Source: JAKPUX01 sp035353815 (lineage in GTDB: Bacteria; Zhuqueibacterota; Zhuqueibacteria; Residuimicrobiales; Residuimicrobiaceae). From it: DNA of 64,000 bases. The translations under genes were made by a program, and so were the position numbers. Of this stretch, positions 25,412-34,147 are shown one piece after another. The stretch covers positions 22,826-86,825 of the forward strand of contig DAOQAG010000014.1 of NCBI GenBank assembly GCA_035353815.1, given 5' to 3'. The notes beneath the pieces are model-generated. The model was not told the origin of the DNA, searched no databases, and saw only the letters and a list, made by a program, of their open reading frames with translations. Positions within the stretch are counted from its first letter, which is position 1; each line of letters opens with the position of its first letter.

Positions 25412-27331
25412 ATGAATACCAGCAAAAACAACAACAGATACGACGCCAGCCAGATTCAGGTTCTCAAGGGACTGGAGGCGGTACGGCTGCGCCCGGCGAT
25501 GTACATCGGCGATGTGGCCGTGCGCGGGCTTCACCATCTGGTCAACGAGGTGGTGGATAACAGCATCGATGAGGCCCTGGCCGGCTACTGCGACGAAATC
25601 GAGGTGACCATCAATCAGGATGAGAGCGTCACGGTCAGCGACAACGGCCGCGGCATTCCGGTGGATATCCATCCGGAACAAAACCGCTCCGCCCTCGAGG
25701 TGGTCATGACCATGCTGCATGCCGGCGGCAAGTTTGACAAAAAGGCCTACAAGGTTTCAGGGGGACTGCATGGCGTCGGCGTTTCGGTGGTCAATGCCCT
25801 CTCGGAGTGGCTGGTGGTCGAGGTTGCCCGCGACGGCGGGCTCTATCGCCAGCGGTATCTGCGCGGCGTTCCCGAAGGTCCGGTCAAAAAAGCGGGTGCG
25901 CGCAAGAGCACGGGCACGAAGACGACCTTTTTGCCGGACGGGGAGATTTTCAAAAAACGCAAATTCAGTTTCGAGATCCTTTCCGAGCGGTTGCGCGAAC
26001 TGGCCTTCCTCAATCCCAACCTGAAAATCTCCATCACCGACGAGAAGAGTGGCAAGAGCAACAAATTCAAGTACAAGGGCGGGCTCAGCGCCTTCATCGA
26101 ATATCTCGATCAGGGGCACACCACCATCACCAAAAAGCCCATCTACCTCACCGGCGAGCGCGACGGGATTCCCGTCGATATCGCCTTTTCCTATAATGAC
26201 TCCTACAACGAAAACATTTACTCGTACGTCAACAACATCCATACGGTCGAGGGCGGGACGCACCTGGTGGGCTTCAAGGCGGCGCTGACGCGCACGCTCA
26301 ATAATTTTGCGGCCAAGAACAAGCTGCTCAAAAATGGCGACAGCACCCTGAGCGGTGATGATGTGCGCGAGGGTTTGACCGCGATCATCAGTGTCAAGGT
26401 GACCGAGCCGCAGTTTGAGGGCCAGACCAAGACGCGCCTGGGTAACAGCGAGGTCAAGGGCATCGTCGAGGCTCTGGTCAACGAGCAGCTCGGCAAGTTT
26501 TTCGAGCAGAACACCGCTGCGGGCAAACGCATCATCGAAAAATGCGTGGTGGCCGCACGCTCGCGCGAAGCCGCCCGCAAGGCGCGCGAGCTGACGCGGC
26601 GCAAATCCGCGCTCGAGAATGACAGCCTGCCCGGCAAGCTCGCCGACTGTTCCTGGGCCGAACCGGAGCGGACCGAGCTCTTTATCGTGGAAGGTAACTC
26701 GGCCGGCGGCAGCGCCAAACAGGGCCGGGACCGCCGCTTTCAGGCCATCCTGCCCCTGCGCGGCAAAATCCTCAACGTCGAAAAAGCCCGTCTCGACAAG
26801 ATGCTCTCCAACGAGGAGATTCGCACCATCGTTTCCTCCCTGGGCACGGGCATCGGCCGCGACGATTTTCAGGCGGAACGGATCCGCTATCACAAAATCA
26901 TCATCATGACCGACGCCGATGTCGACGGCTCCCATATTCGCACCTTGCTGCTCACCTTCTTCTTCCGCCACATGCGCCCGATCATCGAGCAGGGCTATCT
27001 CTATATCGCCCAGCCGCCGCTCTATCGCGTCGCCAGCGGCAGCGAGGAGCAGTATGCCTACGATGAGGAGGAGGTGCAAAAGATCCAGGAAAAATACCGG
27101 CAGCAGAACCGTACGGCCAGCCTGCAGCGCTACAAGGGACTGGGGGAAATGAATCCGCCGCAGCTCTGGAAGACGACGATGGATCCGCAAAACCGCACGC
27201 TGCTCCAGGTGACGGTGGAGGAGGCCTTTGAGGCGGATCATATCTTTTCGATGCTGATGGGCGACGATGTCGAACTGCGCCGTCAGTTCATTGAGGAGAA
27301 TGCCCGGTATGTGCGCAATCTCGATGTTTGA
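25412..27331 (+). CDS. gyrB: DNA gyrase subunit B
   Basis: 639 residues from ATG 25412; the frame is open back to 25343, but that overlaps the DciA-like gene. The GHKL ATPase is at the N-terminus (GLHHLVNEVVDNSIDEALAG, and the ATP lid GGLHGVGVSVVNALS). The TOPRIM domain has EGNSAGGSAKQGRDR and DADVDGSHI, and the C-terminal RYKGLGEMNPPQLW segment contacts GyrA. The length is the compact form without the extra insert of E. coli GyrB. It supplies ATP-driven negative supercoiling with GyrA, 30 bp downstream. Confidence 0.98.
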   Translation: MNTSKNNNRYDASQIQVLKGLEAVRLRPAMYIGDVAVRGLHHLVNEVVDNSIDEALAGYCDEIEVTINQDESVTVSDNGRGIPVDIHPEQNRSALEVVMTMLHAGGKFDKKAYKVSGGLHGVGVSVVNALSEWLVVEVARDGGLYRQRYLRGVPEGPVKKAGARKSTGTKTTFLPDGEIFKKRKFSFEILSERLRELAFLNPNLKISITDEKSGKSNKFKYKGGLSAFIEYLDQGHTTITKKPIYLTGERDGIPVDIAFSYNDSYNENIYSYVNNIHTVEGGTHLVGFKAALTRTLNNFAAKNKLLKNGDSTLSGDDVREGLTAIISVKVTEPQFEGQTKTRLGNSEVKGIVEALVNEQLGKFFEQNTAAGKRIIEKCVVAARSREAARKARELTRRKSALENDSLPGKLADCSWAEPERTELFIVEGNSAGGSAKQGRDRRFQAILPLRGKILNVEKARLDKMLSNEEIRTIVSSLGTGIGRDDFQAERIRYHKIIIMTDADVDGSHIRTLLLTFFFRHMRPIIEQGYLYIAQPPLYRVASGSEEQYAYDEEEVQKIQEKYRQQNRTASLQRYKGLGEMNPPQLWKTTMDPQNRTLLQVTVEEAFEADHIFSMLMGDDVELRRQFIEENARYVRNLDV

Positions 27332-27361
27332 GGTGTGGTGTAACCCTAACGACGAAATAAG

Positions 27362-29794
27362 ATGACGGAAAACAGCGAAAAGATCCTCCCGGTATTTATC
27401 GAAGAGGAGATGAAGAGTTCCTACATCGATTACTCGATGTCGGTGATTGTCGCCCGCGCCCTGCCGGATGTCCGCGACGGTCTCAAGCCGGTGCACCGCC
27501 GTGTTCTTTTTGGCATGCTCGGGCTCGGTATCCGGCCCAATTCGCCCTATAAAAAGAGCGCGCGTATCGTCGGTGAGGTGCTCGGCAAGTACCATCCCCA
27601 CGGCGACACCGCGGTTTATGACGCCATGGTGCGCATGGTGCAGGATTTTTCCCTGCGCTATCCCCTGGTCGACGGCCAGGGCAACTTCGGCTCGATCGAC
27701 GGGGATGCCCCGGCGGCGATGCGTTATACCGAGGCGCGTTTGGCGTCGATCTCCGATGAGGTCTTGCGCGACATCGAGAAAGATACCGTCGATTTCGTTC
27801 CCAATTTTGATGATTCTCTCAAGGAGCCGCTGGTGCTGCCGGCGCTGCTGCCGACCCTGCTGGTCAATGGCGCAGCGGGCATTGCCGTCGGTATGGCGAC
27901 CAACATCCCGCCCCACAACCTGCGCGAGGTGGTTGACGCCCTGGTCGCGGTGATTGAAAAACCGGATCTCAAGCCCGAGGAGGTCCGCAAATACATGAAG
28001 GGCCCCGATTTTCCCACCGGGGCGATCATTTCCGGCGATGAAGAGATCGCGGCCTATTTCAAGCACGGCCGCGGCAAGCTCACCGTGCGCGCACGGGTCC
28101 ACGTGGAGGATGTCAGCGGCGGCCGTCATCGCATCGTGGTCACCGAGATTCCGTATCAGGTCAACAAGACCTCCCTGATCGAACGGGTGGCCGAAATGGT
28201 CCGCGAGAAAAAGATCGATGGTCTGTACGACATCCGCGATGAATCCGATCGCGACGGCATGCGCATCGTCTTCGAACTGCGCAAGGAGGCCGATGCGGAG
28301 GCGGTCCTCAAGGATCTTTTCCGCTATACCCAGATGCAGACTACCTTCGGTGTGATCCTGCTGGCGCTGGTGGACGGCCAGCCCAAAGTGCTCAATGTCA
28401 AGCAGATGCTCGCGGAGTTTCTCAAATTCCGCCATGAGGTCATCCTCCGCCGCTGCAAATACGAGCTGGAAAAGGCCGAGCAGCGCGCCCATATCCTCGA
28501 AGGCCTGAAAATCGCCCTCGACAACATCGATGCGATCATCGCGCTGATCAAAAAATCAAAGGATGTGGATACGGCGCGCAAGGGGCTGATCAAGACCTTT
28601 AAGCTATCTGAAATCCAGGCCCAGGCCATCCTCGACATGCGCCTGCAACGCCTCACCGGCCTGGAACGCAAAAAGATCGAGGATGAATACAAGGAACTGA
28701 TCAAGCTGATCCAGCGCCTTAAATCCTTACTGGCGAGCAAATCCCTGCGCATGCAGCTGATCAAGCAGGAACTGCTCGAGCTGAAAGAACACTATGGCGA
28801 TAACCGCCGGACGCAGATACTGACCCGCAGCAGCAACGGCGCGCAATCGCTGGAGGAGATGGTCTCGGACGAGGAGTTCATCATCGCGCTGACCCGGCGG
28901 GGAAGAATCGGCCGCTTCAGCCCGGTTGATTACAGTGCCGAGGCGGCCGCCGGACTGCTGGGCGAGAAGGATTATCTCCGCTTCGCGCTGCGATCGGTCA
29001 ACAGCCAGTTGCTGCTTTTCGTCAGCCGCTCGGGGCGGGCCTATCTCTCGCGCACCAGCTTCATCCCCCTCGCCTCCGAGGAGGTGAAAGGCGGCGAGAT
29101 CGGGCGGCTGCTCCATTTCAAGGAGGAGGAGGAGATCATCGCCTGTTTTGCGGTGCCGAAGCAGAACGGCGAACGTTATCTCTTCCTCGCCACCCGCCAG
29201 GGTTTGGTGAAGAAGATCAATTTTGAGGAGTTGCAGCGGATCAAGGAGGGGGGCCTGGCCGTGGTCGGCCTGCGCGATGAAGATCTTTTGATCGGAGCGG
29301 GGGTGACCGACGGCAAGACGCAGGTCCTGCTGGCGACGCAGCAGGGCAAGAGCATCCGTTTCTCCGAGGAGGATGTCCGCGACATGGGTGCCGCCGCGGG
29401 CGGCATCAAGGGGATCGAGCTGGAGCAGAAGGATCAGGTGATCAGTCTGGCGCTGCTGCAGCGCGAGGAAACAGCGGTGATGAGCGTGACCCGTCTGGGA
29501 TTTGGCAAGCGCACTGCGCTGGAGGAATACAGCATCATCAAGCGCGGTGGCAAAGGCATCGTTAACAACAAGTGTTCGGAGAAATCGGGCGAGGTCGCCG
29601 CCGTGCTCGAATCCAGGGTGCAGGATATTTTTGTCGTGGTGACCAAAAAAGGCAAGCTCAAGCGGATCAAGGCCAAGGAGATCAAGATGAGCGGGCGTGG
29701 GACCCAGGGTGCCGCCCTGGTCAACATCGTCAAGGGCGACGAAATCGTCAGCGCCTTTGTCGTGCCCGATCCGCAGAGCAAGAAGCGGGCTTGA
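27362..29794 (+). CDS. gyrA: DNA gyrase subunit A
   Basis: 810 residues. The catalytic Tyr is in AAMRYTEARL (about 122). The quinolone-resistance region reads GKYHPHGDTAVYDAMVRM, so the position equal to E. coli Ser83 is Thr while the Asp87 equivalent is kept; Thr is the natural residue in some species. A long coiled-coil arm follows, then a six-bladed C-terminal wrapping domain with a GyrA box (KRGGKG). That box identifies it as gyrase rather than topoisomerase IV. A FecR-domain gene follows on the same strand after 41 bp. Confidence 0.98.
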   Translation: MTENSEKILPVFIEEEMKSSYIDYSMSVIVARALPDVRDGLKPVHRRVLFGMLGLGIRPNSPYKKSARIVGEVLGKYHPHGDTAVYDAMVRMVQDFSLRYPLVDGQGNFGSIDGDAPAAMRYTEARLASISDEVLRDIEKDTVDFVPNFDDSLKEPLVLPALLPTLLVNGAAGIAVGMATNIPPHNLREVVDALVAVIEKPDLKPEEVRKYMKGPDFPTGAIISGDEEIAAYFKHGRGKLTVRARVHVEDVSGGRHRIVVTEIPYQVNKTSLIERVAEMVREKKIDGLYDIRDESDRDGMRIVFELRKEADAEAVLKDLFRYTQMQTTFGVILLALVDGQPKVLNVKQMLAEFLKFRHEVILRRCKYELEKAEQRAHILEGLKIALDNIDAIIALIKKSKDVDTARKGLIKTFKLSEIQAQAILDMRLQRLTGLERKKIEDEYKELIKLIQRLKSLLASKSLRMQLIKQELLELKEHYGDNRRTQILTRSSNGAQSLEEMVSDEEFIIALTRRGRIGRFSPVDYSAEAAAGLLGEKDYLRFALRSVNSQLLLFVSRSGRAYLSRTSFIPLASEEVKGGEIGRLLHFKEEEEIIACFAVPKQNGERYLFLATRQGLVKKINFEELQRIKEGGLAVVGLRDEDLLIGAGVTDGKTQVLLATQQGKSIRFSEEDVRDMGAAAGGIKGIELEQKDQVISLALLQREETAVMSVTRLGFGKRTALEEYSIIKRGGKGIVNNKCSEKSGEVAAVLESRVQDIFVVVTKKGKLKRIKAKEIKMSGRGTQGAALVNIVKGDEIVSAFVVPDPQSKKRA

Positions 29795-29835
29795 ACGGAA
29801 AGAGAGCCGGCGTCATAACGGCAGGAAGAGGGAGG

Positions 29836-30603
29836 ATGAAAAGATCACATCACTATCGCGTAGTTGTGGTGTCCGCTCTGCTTGTTCTGGGTGCGGCCGC
29901 GGCGCTTTTCGCCCTCAGCGGGGGTATTCCGGAGCAAAAAGGCGTCGTCACTCTGGTCGAGGGGTCGGCCAAGAAGCAGCGGCTGGCGGAGAGCGACTGG
30001 CACAGCGTGGTCAAGGATTCCCCGGTTTCCTCCGGCGAGCGGGTGCGCACCTTCATCGAATCGCGCGCCGAGCTTGAGATCGCCCGGCTGGATCGGATCC
30101 GGATGGCGCCGCGCACGACGATCGACATTGTCAAACTCTATGAAGAATCGCTCGAACAGCGGCGCGAATCGCAGATCGTGCTGCAATCGGGGGATTTGTG
30201 GGCCCAGGTCGGCAAGAAGAGCGAAACGCAGACCTTTACCATCACCACTCCGGTCGCGGCTGCGGCGATAACGGGCACGACGCTGCGTCTGAGCGTGGCG
30301 GCCGATTCGAGCGCGGAACTCAAGGTCTACACGGGAGAAGTGGTGCTGAGCCGGGCGGCAACGCCGGCCGGCCCCGGCGCAAAAGGAGGGGTGGCGCCGC
30401 AGCAGGTTCCCGGACCCGCCGAGGTGGCAGGGCCGCATGCGGTATCGCTCGATGAATGGCGGGTGATCGTCCGGAGCATGCAAAAGGTACGGGTCAATGG
30501 CCGTGGTCAGGTGGTGCAGAGCGGTGCATTCAGCAGCAATGATGCCGACGAGCAGAGCGACTGGGTGCGGTGGAACCAGCAGCTGGACCGGTTGCATCCC
30601 TGA
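29836..30603 (+). CDS. FecR-domain protein with N-terminal membrane anchor
   Basis: 255 residues from ATG 29836 (GGGAGG site). A basic N-terminus and one hydrophobic segment (VVVVSALLVLGAAAALFALSG) anchor or export it. The FecR-like domain covers about 38-180: VTLVEGSAKK, then SSGERVRTFIESRAELEI and FTITTPVAAAAITGTTLRL. FecR domains are best known from iron-signalling anti-sigma factors, but here there is no ECF sigma factor, no cytoplasmic anti-sigma domain and no TonB receptor nearby. A structural or surface role is therefore as likely. Its stop codon abuts the stop of the convergent patatin gene. Confidence 0.78.
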   Translation: MKRSHHYRVVVVSALLVLGAAAALFALSGGIPEQKGVVTLVEGSAKKQRLAESDWHSVVKDSPVSSGERVRTFIESRAELEIARLDRIRMAPRTTIDIVKLYEESLEQRRESQIVLQSGDLWAQVGKKSETQTFTITTPVAAAAITGTTLRLSVAADSSAELKVYTGEVVLSRAATPAGPGAKGGVAPQQVPGPAEVAGPHAVSLDEWRVIVRSMQKVRVNGRGQVVQSGAFSSNDADEQSDWVRWNQQLDRLHP

Positions 30604-33303
30604 TCAGAAGGTGTAGCCTGCCGAAAAATACCAGCGCGTGCGGCCGTTGCTGGCCTTGCCATAAGCGACGGAGACCGGTCCGGCCAGGGTTTTGGCTGAC
30701 AGGGCGACGCCGCGGCCCGAGATGAAGTCACTGCCCTTGACGTCGACGGAGCTTTCCCAGACCGCGCCGAAATCGATGCGGGTGGAAAGGTAAAAGTTGA
30801 GATAGTTTTTCCACGGCAGGGCATAGCGATACTCCAGACTCCCCAGAATCAGATTGCGCCCGCACCACTCCTCTTCCCGCAAGCCATAGAAAGAATTTTC
30901 CCCGCCGATCTTATACTGTTCCGAAAAGGGTGTGGTCAAATCCGCGGTGCCCCAGAGGAGCCGGGGCGAAAAGGTGCTGCGCTGTTTCCAGGTCCAGTAG
31001 GTGGTGAGCAGGTTCTGCACCATGAAATAAGAGATATCGGCGCCAAGAAATTTGCCGGACGAGAGTTCATAGCTGAAGGTGAAATATTTGCCGTGCCGGG
31101 GGTACAAGGTCTGGTCGCGGGTATCGACGATGCTGGTGAAGCCGATGGTGTTGACCAGCAGGTCGCCGGAGGCCGGGACCATGCCGGCGAGGGTGTGGAG
31201 GTTGGTCTTTTCCAGACGCATGAAACCCGAGAGCTGGCCGAGGCGGGCGAGCTGCATGCCCAGGCTGAAGAGGGCGCCGCTCGTGCGCCGCTCATATTCG
31301 CCGGCCCCGGAAAAATGGGTATAGTAGAAACGTTTGGCGTACTCCTCCTTGATCACCATCTGGCTGGTGAGGCTGGATTTCAGCAGGCGGCTGGTGTTCA
31401 GCTGGAGGGAGGTCTTTTGATCTCGGTCGCCGTATTGGCCGTGCCAGGTCAGTTCATTGGCCGTGCCGAAGATATTGTCATTGGCGACTTCGACAAAAGC
31501 GCGGCCGTTGCGTTCCACATCATAGTGGCTGCCGAAGCGGAGAATGGTGTATTTCTTCTCCGCGAGCCGGACGATGATTTCCCAGCCGGCGGGGCTGGAC
31601 TGCGGCATGAGAGTGACCGCATCAAAGAGACCGGTGCCGAAGAGGTTGGTGACGGCGGTCTGCGCCTTTTCGCGCTGGAAAAGGTCGCCGCTTTTGAGGG
31701 AAAAATCGCGTTCGAGGACCCACGATCGGGTGACCGCTGCGCCCTCGAATTGAATACGGACTATTTTTCCCTCATCGATCCAGAGATCGGCAATGCCGCT
31801 TGTGGCGTCGAAATGGATACTCTTCACCTCCGCGAGCGAGTAGCCGGCCTCGCGATAGCGCTGGATCAGCTCCGCCAGGGCTGTGCGGGCCTGGTGGCGA
31901 TTCAGTGGCCGTCCGAGCTGCGGGGCAAAGGGCAGCAGGAGCAGGCTGTCCGGAAAGACCGAATTGCCATGCAGGCGGATTTTGTTGAGTTCCGGGAAGG
32001 GAGTGAGCTGATAAATCAGCGTGGTGTCCTGGTCGATAACGGCAATCCGCGCAGCGACGTCCTGATAATAGCCCGTTTCATGGAGTGTTGCCAGATTGGC
32101 ATGGATATCCGCAAGGGTATAGGGCCGGCTGGTCCGGGTGTCGACGAGTTCGGAAAAGCCGAGGTGGAGGGTGCTTTCGAAAAGGATCTTTTGCACGCGA
32201 AAAGTATCCGGGTCGGCAGGGGCCAGGTCGCGGGCCTTGGCGGCGATGGCGCGCTGCAGTTGCGGAATGATCTCCTGCGTCCGGGAGCGCGCCTGTTCAT
32301 AGAGCGACCGGAGGCCCGCCAGGTGGGATGGCGAAGCGGGGAACTCTTTAAAGGAAAGGACCAGATCGGCTTTTTCGATCTGTTCACGGTTGTGTTCCTG
32401 CTGCATGATGGTGGTGACCTGGTCCACCAGCTTCCAGGGCAGTTTGATGTCCTCGCGGTCGCGCAAGCTGGCGGTGCAGTCCACCGCCAGAACGATATCG
32501 GCACCCATCGCCCGGGTTTCGTCGACCGGCAAATTATCGCGCAAGCCGCCATCGACAAGGAGGGTGCTGTCATATTCCACGGGAAGAAGGAGCAGCGGGA
32601 CCGCGATCGAGGCGCGCATGGCCTCGATGAGATTGCCGTGCTGCAGCACTACCTTTTGCCCGGAGAGAAGATCGGTGGCGATGATTTTCAGGGGAACACG
32701 CAGGCGGCTGAAATCGGCTTCATGCAGCGGCGCATTGAGGAGGAGATCGGTCAAGGTGTTGGTGATCTTTTGACCGGGGGTAACCGCTTCCGGCAGGAAA
32801 AACTTGCCTCCGGCCATACGCAACTGCAAAAAGGCCCGGTTCTGTTTCTGTTTTTCGGAGAGAAACTGACTGGCGCGGCTGGGCGCATCGTTGAGGAGCC
32901 CGGCCACGTCCAGGCCCTGGATGGTCGACCAGAGCTCTTCCGGCGAGTAGCCTGAGGCATAGAGGCCGCCGACGACCGAGCCCATGCTGGTACCGGCAAT
33001 ATAATCGATGGGGATATTGTGTTCGACGAGAACCTGGAGCACGCCCAGCTGGGCGAGGCCGCGCAGGCCGCCGCCGCTCAAGGCGAGTCCGACGGTCGGG
33101 CGGAGCGCCCGTTCTTCCGGCACGAAGGAGAAGGGCGAGAAGGCGGCGGCCCGCTGCAGGGGAATGGTTGCCAGCGTTTGCGGCCGCAGCGGGGCGGTGC
33201 TGCAGAGGAGCAAAACCAGGGCCAGGCGGCGCAGGATGCCGGAGCCGGCTGCCCTTGATGTCGTCCAGCTGTTCCGGAACGGCCGTCGCGGGTGCTTGAG
33301 CAT
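30604..33303 (-). CDS. Patatin-like phospholipase fused to an outer-membrane beta-barrel
   Basis: 899 residues from ATG 33303. A signal-like segment covers about 25-40 (RRLALVLLLCSTAPLRP). The patatin domain covers about 70-290, with oxyanion loop GGGLRGLAQLG, nucleophile GTSMGS and catalytic Asp in DGGLRDN. A POTRA-like region lies at about 430-570, and a 16-strand Omp85/BamA-type barrel fills the last 300 residues, ending in WYFSAGYTF with a C-terminal Phe. This is the PlpD-like type Vd design, in which a barrel displays or releases a lipase. Likely substrates are membrane phospholipids. A promoter and a structured leader precede it. The start codon has a poor ribosome-binding site. Confidence 0.88.
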   Translation of the reverse strand: MLKHPRRPFRNSWTTSRAAGSGILRRLALVLLLCSTAPLRPQTLATIPLQRAAAFSPFSFVPEERALRPTVGLALSGGGLRGLAQLGVLQVLVEHNIPIDYIAGTSMGSVVGGLYASGYSPEELWSTIQGLDVAGLLNDAPSRASQFLSEKQKQNRAFLQLRMAGGKFFLPEAVTPGQKITNTLTDLLLNAPLHEADFSRLRVPLKIIATDLLSGQKVVLQHGNLIEAMRASIAVPLLLLPVEYDSTLLVDGGLRDNLPVDETRAMGADIVLAVDCTASLRDREDIKLPWKLVDQVTTIMQQEHNREQIEKADLVLSFKEFPASPSHLAGLRSLYEQARSRTQEIIPQLQRAIAAKARDLAPADPDTFRVQKILFESTLHLGFSELVDTRTSRPYTLADIHANLATLHETGYYQDVAARIAVIDQDTTLIYQLTPFPELNKIRLHGNSVFPDSLLLLPFAPQLGRPLNRHQARTALAELIQRYREAGYSLAEVKSIHFDATSGIADLWIDEGKIVRIQFEGAAVTRSWVLERDFSLKSGDLFQREKAQTAVTNLFGTGLFDAVTLMPQSSPAGWEIIVRLAEKKYTILRFGSHYDVERNGRAFVEVANDNIFGTANELTWHGQYGDRDQKTSLQLNTSRLLKSSLTSQMVIKEEYAKRFYYTHFSGAGEYERRTSGALFSLGMQLARLGQLSGFMRLEKTNLHTLAGMVPASGDLLVNTIGFTSIVDTRDQTLYPRHGKYFTFSYELSSGKFLGADISYFMVQNLLTTYWTWKQRSTFSPRLLWGTADLTTPFSEQYKIGGENSFYGLREEEWCGRNLILGSLEYRYALPWKNYLNFYLSTRIDFGAVWESSVDVKGSDFISGRGVALSAKTLAGPVSVAYGKASNGRTRWYFSAGYTF

Positions 33304-33330
33304 TGCCTGATCACCAATTAGGTCGGTGCC

Positions 33331-33421
33331 GCCCGGTGAGGAGATCCCCCCGGGCATAATACTAAACAAGGTGCAAGGCTTCCCTCCGGCCCAGCGCGGG
33401 CGGGAGGATGCACTGCACCTT
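33331..33421 (-). promoter_or_regulatory. Structured 5' leader of the patatin-porin gene
   Basis: The transcript from the promoter at 33447-33475 would carry about 137 untranslated bases. It has a long hairpin: outer stem AAGGTGCA (33368-33375) / TGCACCTT (33414-33421), inner stem CCTCC / GGAGG (33383-33387, 33403-33407) and GCCC / GGGC around AGCGC. A second hairpin is GCCCGG / CCGGGC (33331-33336, 33350-33355). Neither is followed by a T-run, so attenuation by termination is unlikely; control of translation or mRNA stability is possible. It matches no riboswitch I recognise. Confidence 0.5.
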
Positions 33422-33446
33422 GAGTGATCCATCTACGCTTGATGAT

Positions 33447-33475
33447 AATATATCAAAGCGGCGAGGAAAATGCAA
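33447..33475 (-). promoter_or_regulatory. Putative promoter of the patatin-porin gene
   Basis: On the minus strand TTGCAT (33470-33475), a 17-base spacer and TATATT (33447-33452). The -10 box lies within the imperfect palindrome TTGATGATAATATATCAA (33439-33456), which could be an operator. Confidence 0.45.
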
Positions 33476-33588
33476 CAGCAAAATGGCGACTGGCACGGAC
33501 AAGGCGGAGCGTTCCACTGCCCAGACGCTGCCATCGTGCGGCCTGAGCGCAGACCCATAACGGCATCGGGCAACCCGGGAGGCACGAT

Positions 33589-34134
33589 TTGCCAGCCATG
33601 CCAACCCGCGTCATAACCGGAGCGGCCCTGATGGCTGCGCTGACCTGCTTCGGCTCTCTGGTGCGGATTCCCTTTTTTCCGGTACCCATTTCGCTGCAGA
33701 GCTTGTTCCCCCTTCTTGCAGGCGCCCTCTTTTCGCCCGGAGCGGCGGCGCTGACGCAGGGACTCTATCTGCTTCTCGGTTTGCTGGGTCTGCCGCTGTT
33801 CAGTCAGGGAGGCGGGCCCGCCTATCTGGCGCAGCCCACCTTTGGCTATCTCGCCGCCATGCCCATCACCGCCGCGCTGGTGGCTGCCGGCCGGGCCCGG
33901 CTCCGCCGTGACAGCTTTGCCCTGCTGCTCCTGTTGATGTCGGCGGGGGCGCTTTTTTTGCTTGTCTTTGGGAGTTGTTGGTTGTATTTTTCCTTTAACT
34001 GGATCATGGGCAAGCCCTTGTCGCTCTCGGCCGCCCTGCTGACGGGATTGGTGCTCTTTCTTCCCGGCGAGGCGCTCAAGGCGGTGGCGGCTGCCCTGGC
34101 TGCGAGAAAAATTCATCTTCAGGTGCGCGCATAA
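33589..34134 (+). CDS. bioY: BioY-family transporter (biotin ECF substrate-binding subunit)
   Basis: 181 residues from TTG 33589, favoured because GGGAGG lies six to seven bases upstream; ATG 33598 is too far from it. Five to six hydrophobic helices and the BioY pattern near the N-terminus (RIPFFPVPISLQSLFPLLAG, then GLYLLLGLLGLPLFS) identify the S component of an ECF vitamin importer. Biotin is the usual substrate. The energising EcfA/EcfT genes are not here, so it would share a general ECF module or act alone. It is 13 bp upstream of the BadF-type kinase and probably co-transcribed. No BirA operator is recognisable. Confidence 0.85.
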   Translation: MPAMPTRVITGAALMAALTCFGSLVRIPFFPVPISLQSLFPLLAGALFSPGAAALTQGLYLLLGLLGLPLFSQGGGPAYLAQPTFGYLAAMPITAALVAAGRARLRRDSFALLLLLMSAGALFLLVFGSCWLYFSFNWIMGKPLSLSAALLTGLVLFLPGEALKAVAAALAARKIHLQVRA

Positions 34135-34147
34135 AGGAGAGCGGGTC

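Noticed and set aside
28098..28112. Third parS-like site in gyrA (TCCACGTGGA core)
   Set aside because: Only a 10-bp palindrome; the flanking bases do not match the parS consensus, so chance is likely.
25757..28492. 911-codon open frame on the minus strand across gyrB and gyrA
   Set aside because: It lies fully antisense to two certain genes and crosses their gap, has no ribosome-binding site, and its protein is the low-complexity type expected from reading GC-rich codons backwards.
33304..33432. N-terminal extension of the patatin gene to 33432
   Set aside because: The extra 43 codons run through the hairpin leader, have no ribosome-binding site and would put a charged stretch ahead of the signal segment.
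33453..33588. A riboswitch or sigma-54 promoter ahead of bioY (TGGCAC at about 33496)
   Set aside because: No TTGC(A/T) follows TGGCAC at the required spacing, and the sequence does not fit TPP, cobalamin, SAM or c-di-GMP riboswitch cores that I can recall.
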